Assembly (NCBI GenBank): GCA_021209875.1
Contig: JAGYVD010000006.1
Span: 2,604,001-2,668,000, forward strand
DNA from: Rosellinia necatrix
Taxonomy: Eukaryota; Ascomycota; Sordariomycetes; Xylariales; Xylariaceae
Length of the DNA stretch: 64,000 nucleotides
Direction of reading: 5' to 3'
Of the stretch, positions 38,571-49,186 are shown piece after piece. The notes below the pieces were generated by a model that saw only the letters and a program-made list of their open reading frames with translations, was not told the origin of the DNA and searched no databases. The translations under genes were made by a program, and so were the position numbers. Positions within the stretch are counted from its first letter, which is position 1; the number at the start of each line of letters is the position of its first letter.

Positions 38571-40426
38571 CTAAGCCTCTCTCCGTAGTCGTACATCAAA
38601 AGCCGGCAGGCGCAAACCATTTGCCCTCCCCTCACTAAGGCTGAAGATGAACTCGTCGATGGCCTTGAAGCCGTACACGAGCCTGTCCATGGACGCCCAG
38701 GTATGGCAAGTGCCCTTGGGCCAGAAGCGGGCGGCGTCGCCGGCGGCGAGCTGCTCGAGCGTGCCGACGTCGAAGTAGGCGCGCCAGGCGACCTCGCGGC
38801 ACCCGGACCCGGACGACAGGCCCGTCGGGTACAGGCGCGCGCGCACGGGGAGGTCGGCGGGGCGGCTCGAGAGCGCGCCGAAGGCGCCGTAGTTAGCGAG
38901 GACGTCGACGCCGCGGACGGTCCAGCGCGCGACGGCGAAGCCGGGCCCGTCGTCGAGGGACAGCGTCAGGGTCGAGTTGGTCGCGGCGTCGGCGTAGGCG
39001 CCGCCGAAGCCCGCCGCCGCCGCCGCCTTGCCCGCGTCCTCGACCGCGGGGAGCAGCGTCGTGACCACGTCCGTCAGCGCCGCGTCGACCGCGTCCGCCG
39101 ACGACTCGCCGCCGCCCGACAGGATCGTGATCACGAGGCCGTAGTCCGGGATCAGGCAGAGCACGTTGTTGTAAGGACCCAGATTCCCCGACTTGGTGTA
39201 GTATTCGATCAGCCGCCCGTCCTTCGTCACCGTGTCCGAGCGCAGGATCTCCCAGGGCCCGCCCAGCATTAGTCCCGGAGACGAGGTCGATGTCACTGGC
39301 TTCATCCACTTGCGCGTCGCGAGAGGGTCCAGGAGGCGGTGCTGCAGGATGCCGGAGCCGAATGCCAGCATGTCCTTCGTGTTAGAGTAGAAGCCCCCGC
39401 CGCTGATAAGGTTAGCGCTGGGCCCGTGGGAAGTCGCCTTGAATGCTTGGGGAACCTACATGTCTTCATACCCGAGGCTGCTTCCAAACCAGATGTCACC
39501 CTTGGGAATGAAGCCCCAGGATCTTTCCTTGGGCCCCTTGAATATCGTTGTGTTGGTCATGCCAAGTGGCTCAAAGATTGCCTTTTGAACATAGGCGTCG
39601 TAGCTCATGTTGGTCGCGGCCTCGACGGCGAAGCCGAGTATCGAGCTGGCAACATTGGAGTAAACAGGGTTCGTCCAGGGGGCGTAGACCGGATGGCGCT
39701 TGCCGAAATCTCTGAAGAATTCCGCCCGAGTACAAGCGGGAAGGCCAAATACACCAGCGCATCCAGTCTTGGAAGAATTAGTCAGTTGTGGGAGGCCGAG
39801 TTGTGTAAAATCTGCGGGGAAACTGCCTAGGTCATTGACGACTTTGCTCTGTTAGCTCATATCATATGACGAATAGTAGGCCACGTACGATCTGCCCCAA
39901 TTCCGCTCATGTGTGATGTAAGAGATGCGGCCGTTACTTGATCCCAGTGTACGGCTGTGATGTCGCTGGCAGCCGGAACTGCGTCACGCTTCAACTCGAG
40001 TAGTTCAGGGACATATTTCGTAATAGGGTCTTCCATATTGATCCGCCCTTGTGTCAATACAGACAATACAGCAAAAATCTTCGATATGCTTCCAACCCTA
40101 TAAATCGTCTCTGAGTCGACTATAGCTGCGCCAGTGTCGTCAAGAACCGGCGGTGTGTGGTGAAGCTCCAGCATCGGGGTCATCTCATGTATCGATTTTA
40201 CCGCGATCGATATCCCTGTGCTGTTAAACGTCGTTGTGCGAGTTTGAAACCGATCCGTAGCGATCTTTATTGCGGCTTTCACGGAATCATGACCTGAAGG
40301 GTTTATAGGAGCTGGCATAACTGGCCCAAGAGGGGGGCAGAGCCCATCGCGAGCAGCAAGAGCAATGTTGCCAAAGAGAAGAAAAGCCCCCAGAGGGGTA
40401 CGGCGATGATCTATTCTGAATAACAT
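38571..40426 (-). CDS. Secreted beta-lactamase-like serine hydrolase/transferase
   Basis: The model has three exons: 40,426-39,889, 39,826-39,460 and 39,402-38,571. The 62- and 57-nt introns start GTACGT and GTAGGT and contain CTAAC branch sites. The product is 578 residues. The N-terminus (residues 1-25, with hydrophobic LGAFLLFGNIALA) looks like a secretion signal. All three motifs of the beta-lactamase/penicillin-binding fold are present: SISK at 113-116 (nucleophile Ser113, Lys116), YSN at 235-237 and KSG at 372-374. The size fits the fungal beta-lactamase-like family of about 580 residues. Members of this superfamily in fungi include hydrolases and acyltransferases such as LovD, so the substrate cannot be predicted. 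The last exon is much more GC-rich than the first. It lies 5.6 kb from the metabolic genes with a housekeeping gene between, so cluster membership is uncertain. Confidence 0.88.
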
Positions 40427-40515
40427 TATGGCAAATACTGGAGAAAGAAATGTATGTATGTGTGAATGAATGGATTGGAGCTTTCCATCTGGGAGAAACG
40501 ACGGGCGTGTGTTCT

Positions 40516-40528
40516 TAGATATATATAC
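40516..40528 (-). promoter_or_regulatory. TATA-like element of the beta-lactamase-like gene
   Basis: On the minus strand GGTATATATATC lies about 90-100 nt upstream of the start codon, a plausible distance for a fungal TATA box with a short leader. Confidence 0.45.
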
Positions 40529-42544
40529 CTGGATTCAGGGCCTGACCACAAGCGCCACGCCACATCTTAGTACCTAGTTAGTCCTCCCCCCCTTCATATT
40601 CATTTTGCACGGCATCGTGTATTTCCTTCACTCTTGAAACAGCGTTTGGGAATTCGTCTGCCTCGGACTTTGACCCACCTTGAAATTTCTTGGTTATCAT
40701 TAGTGAGGGTCAATGTAGGTATCTATGTATGTCCACGTCCTAGTCCTCAAATCCTATCCAACTAAAACTCTTTAGCGGCGATCCTGCGGTGGTGGTTTAA
40801 TTTTAGTGGGCCGTATTCTACCCTATTTGGGTGCTAAGATGACTTCTTATTGGCCAGATCGGACTTTCTGGCGCAGCCAACTCAGCCCCTCAGACTTTTA
40901 CCCCAGTCTGCCCTGTCAGCGCCCCGTCAGCGCCCTGTCAGTTGCAGATATTAATAACAACGAAGTTCGAGGAAAGCCTCCTATATGCATAGCAATCGTT
41001 TACATAGGGGTAGGGCTGAATTGCCATACGATATCTTGTCGATTTGACTCAATTTACTTAGTCCTATGCTCATTCATTACTCAGCATATTCAATGTCGAC
41101 TCTGTTCTACATAGCCAAAACTAGAGGCTTGGCTCTCCCTTCATATTTCTCGATCGAGTCGTGGCTCCTCTGTAATTCGAACATCTTATAACTACGCCGC
41201 GATGCAAAAGCCACAGACGCGACCAACTCTAAGCGCTAGCTTTGAGGGTACCTAGCGAACCTAGACAAGCCTTACAGTATGCCCATAACGTTGCCATGTC
41301 GATACCAGTAACTACACCTTGCCGTGAAATTCTAGATCTCTATGACTAGTATTATTTAGGGGCCAGATGCCTGGTTTTTCTAGTGGACTCGGTAGGCACA
41401 TTCGTTGTGATACTACGAAGTGTGCTCGGATCGAATAGCAACCTTGAAATGACATCCATCGAAAGGGATGATAAGTGGTGTTTTACCGATCATTCTGTGT
41501 TCCTAATTGTAAACGGTCTCACAGGCTTTTATTGCAATCACTCAACAAGTAGCTAATAGGGATGATTCAAACCGCGTGTAAAGCGGATTTAGCGGATAAT
41601 TCGCGGATCGGTTGTGATCGGTGGCATCTATGCTGAACCTTTCGAAGCTGCCCGCATCGCTGAAGCCTGGAGGTGCAACCTTTGGCCTTAACATTAGTTA
41701 TGCGCCAATTAATTCTATATAGATGCCGTATAACCTCACAAAGTACCATATCCATATTGATTAATGATTTGAGGCGTATGCAAACCGAAGCGCTAGATTA
41801 AACGTCCATTACCTCCGTCTCTGCGGAAGGCAATTTAATTATTGTAGGCGAAGTACTAGGGAGATAAGCTGAAGTAGCTGGCGTGTGGGAATGTGTATGC
41901 CATTGTATGCACGATGCTCATTAGGTACTTAAGTATGTAATGGTGTAGAATTTCGATTGGAACATTGATGCTACGGGATCTCCATTGAGATCATGCTGTG
42001 GCACATAATTGCATTAGGTGCCTGCACGAGTACCCCAACCTGCTTGCTAAAGAACTTGAAATGACGTCGAATTTATTATGCATATGCATGTCCTGGTTGG
42101 GGCTAGGCGCGCTATGTGCCTACTTGGCTCTAGAGGTCCCCTAAAAGGGGTTAGAACAGCGCTAGAAGCTGGTAGCTCCCATGTCCAATAGAAGAACGGA
42201 CCGCTGCCCACAGTATCCGCTACTTTTACCCACGTGTACACTATTTCTTATCACCGACGATCCAACCTTATCGACGACTTCCATCTGTTGACCAACCGAC
42301 GCAGCTTGTTTACCTTCATCTTCGCAGAGCCACTGTTGGCCACAAGCACGAGAAGGAAGCTCATGTGGACCCACGATAACTCTCGGTGTAGCCGCCTCAG
42401 CAAGTAAACGGGTGCCTCACCCCTCACCACCCGAGCTTTCCCTACCCGAGTCCTATCTAGAGCCGAGAGAGTGTGTGCTGGACCTGGGCCAAGGATGTGA
42501 TCCATGCCGTCTACGCCGCCTTTTCCATAGTGAGGGACCGAATA
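40529..42544. other. Intergenic region without a supportable gene
   Basis: About 2 kb with only short chance frames. The last 250 bp before the Tapt1-family gene (about 42,250-42,480) are rich in pyrimidine runs (CCTCACCCCTCACCACCC), typical of fungal housekeeping promoters. Confidence 0.5.
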
Positions 42545-45500
42545 ATGCCTGGTAGAGTGTCGGGCGATTTAGAAATACACGGCGGAGGGATGGATGCGGG
42601 AGATGGCCGCAATGGGAGCGCAGCTAAGAAGAGGCACAACAACGCCGAACATGGGGCCGGGACGAGACGACTTGCGACACAATGCCCAACACCCCCGACC
42701 GACCCGTTCCCCGACCTAGAGAGCATCCCGACCGCACCAGGCGCCTCTCGTCTCGGAGAGGGCACCCTAGCCGAGACGAGAGCCGACAAAGACATGCCTG
42801 ACCGTCCGCCCTTGTCCGTCGAAGCTCTGGGCCCCAGCGCCGATCCCCCCTTGTCCCGGACAGACAATACCAACACTGCCAAATCGCCACTGCTTGAGGA
42901 ATACGTCGGTGGAGCATCCAAGCCGCGCACACTGTCGAGGACCAGGAATGCCAGCCACGAGAGCGTGAGAAAGCTCTCCGCTTCCCAGATGCAGGCTTTG
43001 ATGTCGGCATCGGGCTCGTTGCCTGTCGCCGTCATTCCCCCGCCATCGCAACGCAAGCCTTGTGGAGCCGAGTACCCCCTGTCGGCCGGCGTGGTTGAGG
43101 ATATGGCACACCATTCCATGGCCGACCAGCTCCAAGATGGCATTGAGATGTCGGTGCGGGTGAGAAACGAGTCCGTTCGGCCCAACGGCTCGCTTGAAGC
43201 GAGGAAGCATGTGCGACCGACCGCCGACGATTTCCAGCGCCCACCTCCATCAGGCCGAACCCTTTCTAGCCCTCCTATCAATCGAAGACCGCCACCCTCT
43301 GGCAGCGCTCCCACAACCGCACCGCTACATAGCCGGCGGAACTCTTTTAATCCTCTCCCAATCCCAGCGCCCCTGAACCTCAACGCGCCGGCGCTCAAAT
43401 CCACCCAGGTCGCGCCGAAATTGACACCAACCCGGCCAGCGGAACGCCATGAGCCCTCCCCACCCGCCTCACCTATACTCCCTACGATACCCCTGCCGCC
43501 CATGTCCCTTCCTACGCATTTGCAGCTTGAGCTAGCCGGCCAACGACCCAGCCCATTGTATATACATCACTCGCAGCCGGCAGATACCCCTTATGAATCT
43601 AGCGCCGTCAAGTTCGAGCGATTGCTCAATGCTTTGCTTCTTCCGCCTTACCTTGAACAAATCATGTATTTTGGGACTCTTGCCTGTTTCGACGCGTGGC
43701 TGTACACGTTTACCATATTACCCATGCGCTTCCTCTCTGCCGTTGGTGTGCTTGTGAAGTGGTGGTTGTATCTCATCTGGAAAGAAGTCCGATGGGTAGT
43801 CGGCTTTGTCTGGTCCGGTATAGGCCGTCTTTGGCGTAGAGGCCGTAGAGGGAGGAAGCCGTCTCGCGACCAGGACGACAGCAGCCGAGCCCCGAGCGAT
43901 GCTGAGAGGAGCCAGAGCCGGGCAAGGGGTAGCAGCTCGCAGCCGCAGCAGAATAGTGGTGGAAGACAGCGTAATGTCTCCGACACGCATAGGACTTCCT
44001 TTAGGGAACAATCGCAATCCGGTGTTAATGGGGCGATGCGCCCCCCCAAGCACGCGATGCCTAGACCGGGGCATTTTCGACATCGTAGGACGAAGTCGAT
44101 GCCTTCGAATCTCACATCGTACCACAAAGCCGATCTTCTCCAAGGTGCCCTTCTCATTTGCAGCTTTGTTGCTCTGTCAGGCCTAGACGCCAGTCGCATG
44201 TACCACTTCATCCGTGCGCAGTCATCCATGAAACTCTATGTTATATACAATATCCTTGAGGTAGGCCCTGGATTCGATATCATTGCCAAGCCCAACTAAC
44301 TGGTAGTAGGTCGGCGACCGGTTGCTTTCGGCAATTGGGCAGGATATTCTCGAGTGCCTCTTTAGCTCGGAGACTCTATCACGGAATAGCTCCGGCAGGT
44401 CCAAAATACTACTCCCCTTTGGCATGTTTATCCTGTCGCTGATATACAACGTCATCCACACTTGGTGTTTGTTCTACCAAGTCATCACGCTCAACGTGGC
44501 GGTAAACTCATATTCCAATTCGCTATTGCCTCTCCTCATATCGAACCAGTTTGTTGAAATCAAGGGCAGCGTGTTCAAGAAGGTCGAGAAGGAGAATTTA
44601 TTCCAACTCACCTGCTCAGACGTCGTCGAGCGCTTTCAAACGTGCATCATTTTATTGATTATTGGCATGCGAAATGTGGTAGAGGTTGGCGGCCTCTCCG
44701 TGGTAGGGGCTGGCAGCGAGCTTGACGGTGGCAGTCTGAAAACAGGACCATTGCACACGACTTCGATTCTGCCTGCCAGTTTCAAAGTTCTACCGACGTG
44801 GCTTCAATCAGGCGAGGTGCTCTCCCCCTTTATCGTCGTCATCGGTGTTGAGATGCTCGTCGACTGGATCAAGCATGCGTATATCAATAAGTTCAATAAT
44901 GTCAAACCCACCATATACCGGAGGATGCTAGACATCCTGTGTAAGGATTATTACACTAATGTGAGCCATATCCTTCATACTTACGAGTTTGCCTTGCTAG
45001 GCATTTGCTAACCCTTCCCATAGGCCTTCTCTGCCCCATCCCTCACGCGTCGCTTAGGCTTGCCACTGTTGCCATTGTCTTGTCTCTTCATCCGCGCCTC
45101 TTTTCAGGTATACCACATGTTTCTTGCCACGCATATTCCGTCTCCCATCCCCACCACAACTACAGATCTTTCCGCCGAATCCTCCACGCCTTCTTCAGCC
45201 GCCATGATTGCCGCTTTTGAACAGCTCGATACACTGATTCGCCATGCACTCGGCCGCGCCGTCTACCCACACGAATCGTCCCAAGACCAACCGTGGTGGT
45301 CATTCTCTTCTGACGATATGATTGCCCTCTTAGCAATGGTAGTATTCTTTTTCCTCACTTGGATCGTACTTTTAATTGTGAAACTACTCCTCGGAATGCT
45401 TCTTCTCCGGTATTCCCATCGAAGATATGCCATCATGAAGCTAAAGGAACATGCCGTCGCAAGGGGCAAGGCAGAACAGGAAAATTTCTCCCAGCCAGGA

Positions 45501-45692
45501 CAACGGATCGGTGCTTGGGGTGGTGTAGAGATTGGTGACGATAGAAGGAAATGGATCTACGAAGACGACCCGGAAGGTCTTAAGAGGATGCGCGACCGGG
45601 ATCGGAAGACACAGGAGAAGTTCAAAGAGGCAGGCGATGATGGGCTTGCGAAAGTGGTCCGGTATGAAATGGTCGCAAAGCGGATATGGTGA
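42545..45692 (+). CDS. Tapt1/Emp65-family multi-pass membrane protein
   Basis: The exons are 42,545-44,260, 44,310-44,960 and 45,024-45,692, with 49- and 63-nt introns bearing CTAAC branch sites. The product is 1,011 residues. Residues 1 to about 350 are a low-complexity Ser/Pro/Arg-rich cytosolic region. A membrane domain begins near FERLLNALLLPPYLEQIMYF and includes the family signature YVIYNILE-VGDRLLSAIGQDI across intron 1. CKDYYTN-AFSAPSLTRRLGLPLLPLS spans intron 2. The C-terminal tail is charged (RRKWIYEDDPEGLKRMRDRD). Relatives are conserved eukaryotic endoplasmic-reticulum or ciliary-trafficking membrane proteins (human TAPT1, yeast Emp65), so this is probably a housekeeping gene and not part of a metabolic cluster. 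The start at 42,545 is the first in-frame ATG and has A at -3. The longer frame upstream lacks an ATG. Confidence 0.9.
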
Positions 45693-46023
45693 GATGAGGG
45701 TCGCGGCTGGTCGGACCATGACCCCCCTCTCTCTCCCTCCCTCACTTTGTTCTGGCGTTTGGAGTCCTACATTTTAGTTCTGCATGGCGCGGCGTTGTAA
45801 AGTTAAAGCTAGCAATACTTATGCCCTAATCGTCCCACCGGTATGCGATGATTTACCACAATCAAACAGGGCCGGTAACCTTGGGGTTTCAATGTCTCCA
45901 ACTTCACCGTGATCAGTACTTTGACTTCTATGGATCGGCGCAGCACGCCTGCCCGTCATACAGTCTTACGCATGGATAGTACTATGAATTGATTAGGGGC
46001 ATTGTACTAAAAGGGTTGCTATA
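45693..46023. other. Convergent intergenic region
   Basis: About 330 bp between the 3' ends of the plus-strand Tapt1-family gene and the minus-strand monooxygenase gene. It should hold both polyadenylation regions. No further feature was seen. Confidence 0.5.
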
Positions 46024-47641
46024 TCATTCAACCGATTTTGTCCGGGGGTGGTGAAGCCACGGCGATGCTCCCCGCGGCAGCTCCGTCTCCTCTAACCAGT
46101 CAAGCACAGGCGCACGCGCAACGACAGGCGCGATCAAATAATCGAGCATCCATCTCACAACCGGGAAAAACCTCATTGCCCATGTTGACATGATCCGGTG
46201 GCTCCAGTTCAGCCACGCCGAACTCCGCGCCGACAGCCGCGAGACCACATGGACGTTCCGCTCCGAGCCCTTGCGCGTCCTCTCATACTCGCTGAAGGCG
46301 GCCTGGAGCCTCTCCGCGCTCGGGACGCCGGCGTGACGATCAGGGCCCTCGCCGGTGTCCCGGGCGGCCAGGAGGGCCCCGCGCAGGCGGTTCACGAGCT
46401 CGACGATGTCGCCGACGCCGCTGTTGTAGCCCAGGCCGGCGTGGGGGTCGAGCTTGCGGACGGCGTCGCCGACGAGCGCGATGCGGCCGCCCCAGGTCCA
46501 CCGGTCGACGCGGCCCTCCTCGACGTTGATGAGGCCGATGTTGCCGACGCTCAGCGGGTAGAGGTCGCGCAGCCGGTACCCGGGGGCGACGTGGACGTCG
46601 GCGTAGCGGTCCATCATGTCGCGCTTCTCCTGCTCCGTGTACCGCTGCCGCCGCTGCCGCCGCGCCGGCCGCTCCAGCGCCTCGTACACGTACCACCAGC
46701 CGCGGCCCTCGCCCGTGACCAGCTGCGGCGACAGGCCGTAGCGGACGCCCTGGTAGTTCTGCCGCGGCTTCAGGCCTGGCAGCTCCGGCAGGTTCCCGAT
46801 CAGCGCCCGGTACGTGGTCACGTACGGGCTCTCGACGGCATCCGCGTCCGCGTCCGCGTCGATTTTTCCTCCGCCGCCGTCGCCGCCGTTGCGGGCCAGC
46901 GCCTCCATGCACTGCCGCGTGCGGCTGTGCACGCCGTCGGCGCCTATGACGATGGTGCCCTCCTCCGCGGTCCCGTCCGCGCAGCGCACGCGGACGCCGT
47001 CCGGCAGGACCTCGACGCCCGTCACCCGCTTCCCGACGCGTATCCGCGCCCGGGCGGCCGCCGGCAGGCTGTTGTACAGCGTCTCGACGAACTGCGGCCG
47101 CGACGTCACGCCGATCCCGTAGCCGTGGCTACGCGCACGGTGATAGTCAGCAATCCGACGTTACGATGAGTGGCTCCGAAGGCCACGGAGCGCTCTACTA
47201 AAGCTCTTATCACGAAAGCGGTGAAACCAGACGGCGAGGGTTGAGATATGCCCATGTGGCATGTGAGAGCGACAGGTTTACATACTTTCTTGACCACATT
47301 TTACCCACGTCTTTAATTAGATGGAGGAAAGAGCCATCATTCGCATCGATGGTTTGGTAGTCCTCCAACTCGTTCAGTATCGACGACATGGCGTCTTGGA
47401 TACCCAGCTGGTTGAAGATGCGGTACGTGGCAGGCCACATCACCAAGAGTGAGCCAATCCATGGCGTCAGGTTGTCGTGCTGTTCCAAGATGACGAAGTC
47501 TATGTCCGCCTTAGAGAGGATATGGGCTGCCGTGAGGGCAACGAGACCTCCACCGGCAATTACAACCTTGAAGGGCCGCCGATTCTGCTGAGGAGTTTGC
47601 TGTGACTTTTCCATGGTGGCAGACGGCATTACATGATCCAT
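46024..47641 (-). CDS. FAD-dependent monooxygenase, PaxM-like
   Basis: The exons are 47,641-47,286 and 47,128-46,024, with a 157-nt intron (GTATGT...CGTAG, CTGAC branch site). The product is 486 residues from the first ATG. The ATG at 47,614 has an optimal context (GCCACCATGG) and would give 477 residues. The N-terminal nucleotide-binding motif is AGGGLVALTAA at about 29-39, with Ala where GxGxxG usually has its last Gly. The GADG motif is at about 181-184. The second FAD motif GDAVRKLDPHAGLGYNSGVG begins near 339. The C-terminus carries hydrophobic segments (MRFFPVVRWMLDYLIAPVVA), typical of the membrane-associated FMOs of fungal meroterpenoid and indole-diterpene pathways. These epoxidise or hydroxylate isoprenoid chains. 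An Asp-Ala repeat (KIDADADADAVES, about 207-219) looks like a small codon-repeat expansion. The neighbouring UbiA-family gene makes an isoprenoid substrate plausible. Confidence 0.9.
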
Positions 47642-49186
47642 CTGCTAAGTTCGTCGTCGCCAGGGCCGAGAATCAGTTCCCGCCATAGCATCTCGGGGGC
47701 AATAGTCTACTGATGAAGCGCCCTGCCCTCCGCCAACACGTGTCTGCAATGAGAATAGATGACGAAACGTCTAACCGTCCTGGAAACAGGCGTTATCGCA
47801 GCATCGTGGCCTGTGCCTGTGGGTTGGTTGTTGACTAATTACCCCAGGGTTGTCCCTCCGAGGCGCGAGCTAGTGCTGCAGGATCGCGGCGAGACAGAGA
47901 CAAAGACGGGCCTCCCCGGCATCGGGAGGGAGTCCTGCCATCCTGCACGACTGAGGCACGGTAGTTAAATGAGGGGCCTCGGCTTACTTAGCATCGGAGA
48001 TCCGATCCTTCCCCGGAATACGCCGGGTTCATATCATGCTCGGCGTCCCATTTCCGCTACACGTCAGTTGCATGTCAAGGGCGTAGATCTGCCCGTTGCG
48101 AGTTCAACCCTGGTGTCCTCTATCGTCTATCCCCCTTGCGCGTCTAATAAAGTAGATATCTTTATCGTTGCGGGGTTTGGGCTGTGCCGCAGACGCATGT
48201 GACCCTGAGTCTACCCTCGAAGATAACCTTCTCACACGCTAGCTCTGCCTCGATACCACAGCGAAGATCAATGGTCGCTTACGCAGGGGGGCGCAGGCCT
48301 GGTCGAGCCGATTTAGCATTCCAACCATGGTTGAGTTGGCATGTCAAGTCAAGAAACTTCGTCATCGTTGGGATCCCTGTATTCCCCGGGCCAAGAGAGA
48401 ATTATCTAATGCAAATCATCCACACTATTCTTTAATAGCCTACACGGCCGGCCGACTAAAGTAAACCGCTTATGTTATGTCACATTACTCCACGTCACTA
48501 AGAGTCTCGTAGATGCATGGTGTAAAATGCATTCACGTTCCGGGCATCGCACTCTGGCCTATTATATTTTGTAGTTCACGAAAGCACTTATTGGCGAGCC
48601 AATATTACAAGGTTATGGTCTGTTTCAACATTGGCTGCGATAGGGATGTCCTTGTATCATTGGTTACTGAAAACTTTAAGAGAATTTTGGGCATCCATAA
48701 GAAGGTGGGATCACGATGCTCGATCGAGTGCATATCTAAAACTCAAGAGCAGATACATGAGGCACATAAGACACATAGGACGCATAGGACTTATATGGCA
48801 ATAGGTAAATTATGATATCCATGCTCGATCTGTTGCATATGTAAGCTCAAGAACAATATAGCACCACACGTAAGGCTCCTATGATAACAGGGGGTATAAT
48901 AAATATGTAGGATTGAAAGCAGTCGCACAAGGCATGTAAGACTCATATGATACCAAAACTACACCGGGAGGAAGTGCCAGGGCTAGGGACGCCTCACACC
49001 AAACCCCGACTTCACAAAGGGCAAGATCCGCTCCTCGGTCAAGAAACGCCGGCTCCCAGAGGTGCCGCTTTCATACATCACTCCACACCAAATACCACCT
49101 AACTATTCTCGGGCTTCCCAGACGATGGGGGGTGTACATGATCTTGCGGCTTATCTACACGACGGCAGATCTCGGCTCGGACTTCC
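47642..49186. other. Intergenic region with a degenerate tandem duplication
   Basis: No supportable gene. It holds the monooxygenase promoter (left end) and the 3' side of the A-T-R gene (right end). A GGCCGGCC palindrome lies near 48,446. Confidence 0.5.
48716..48960. repeat. Degenerate tandem duplication, about 105-bp period
   Basis: ATGCTCGATC starts at 48,716 and again at 48,821. Each is followed by TGCATAT, then CTCAAGA-CA, then GCAC-ACA(T/C)AAG. A weaker third unit (CATGTAAGACTCATATGAT) follows near 48,935. GACACATAGG/GACGCATAGG sub-repeats occur at about 48,770-48,790. Confidence 0.45.

Noticed and set aside
38703..39272. 189-codon plus-strand frame
   Set aside because: Antisense shadow of the GC-rich last exon of the beta-lactamase-like gene.
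40806..41114. 102-codon plus-strand frame between the beta-lactamase-like and Tapt1-family genes
   Set aside because: No recognisable motif, Cys/Ser/Ile-rich chance composition, no splice-linked extension.
42511..43503. 330-codon minus-strand frame
   Set aside because: Antisense to the low-complexity N-terminal part of the Tapt1-family protein, with no domain features.
46198..47169. 323-codon plus-strand frame
   Set aside because: It is antisense to the well-supported monooxygenase. High GC content suppresses stops and gives an Arg/Ala/Val-rich shadow translation.
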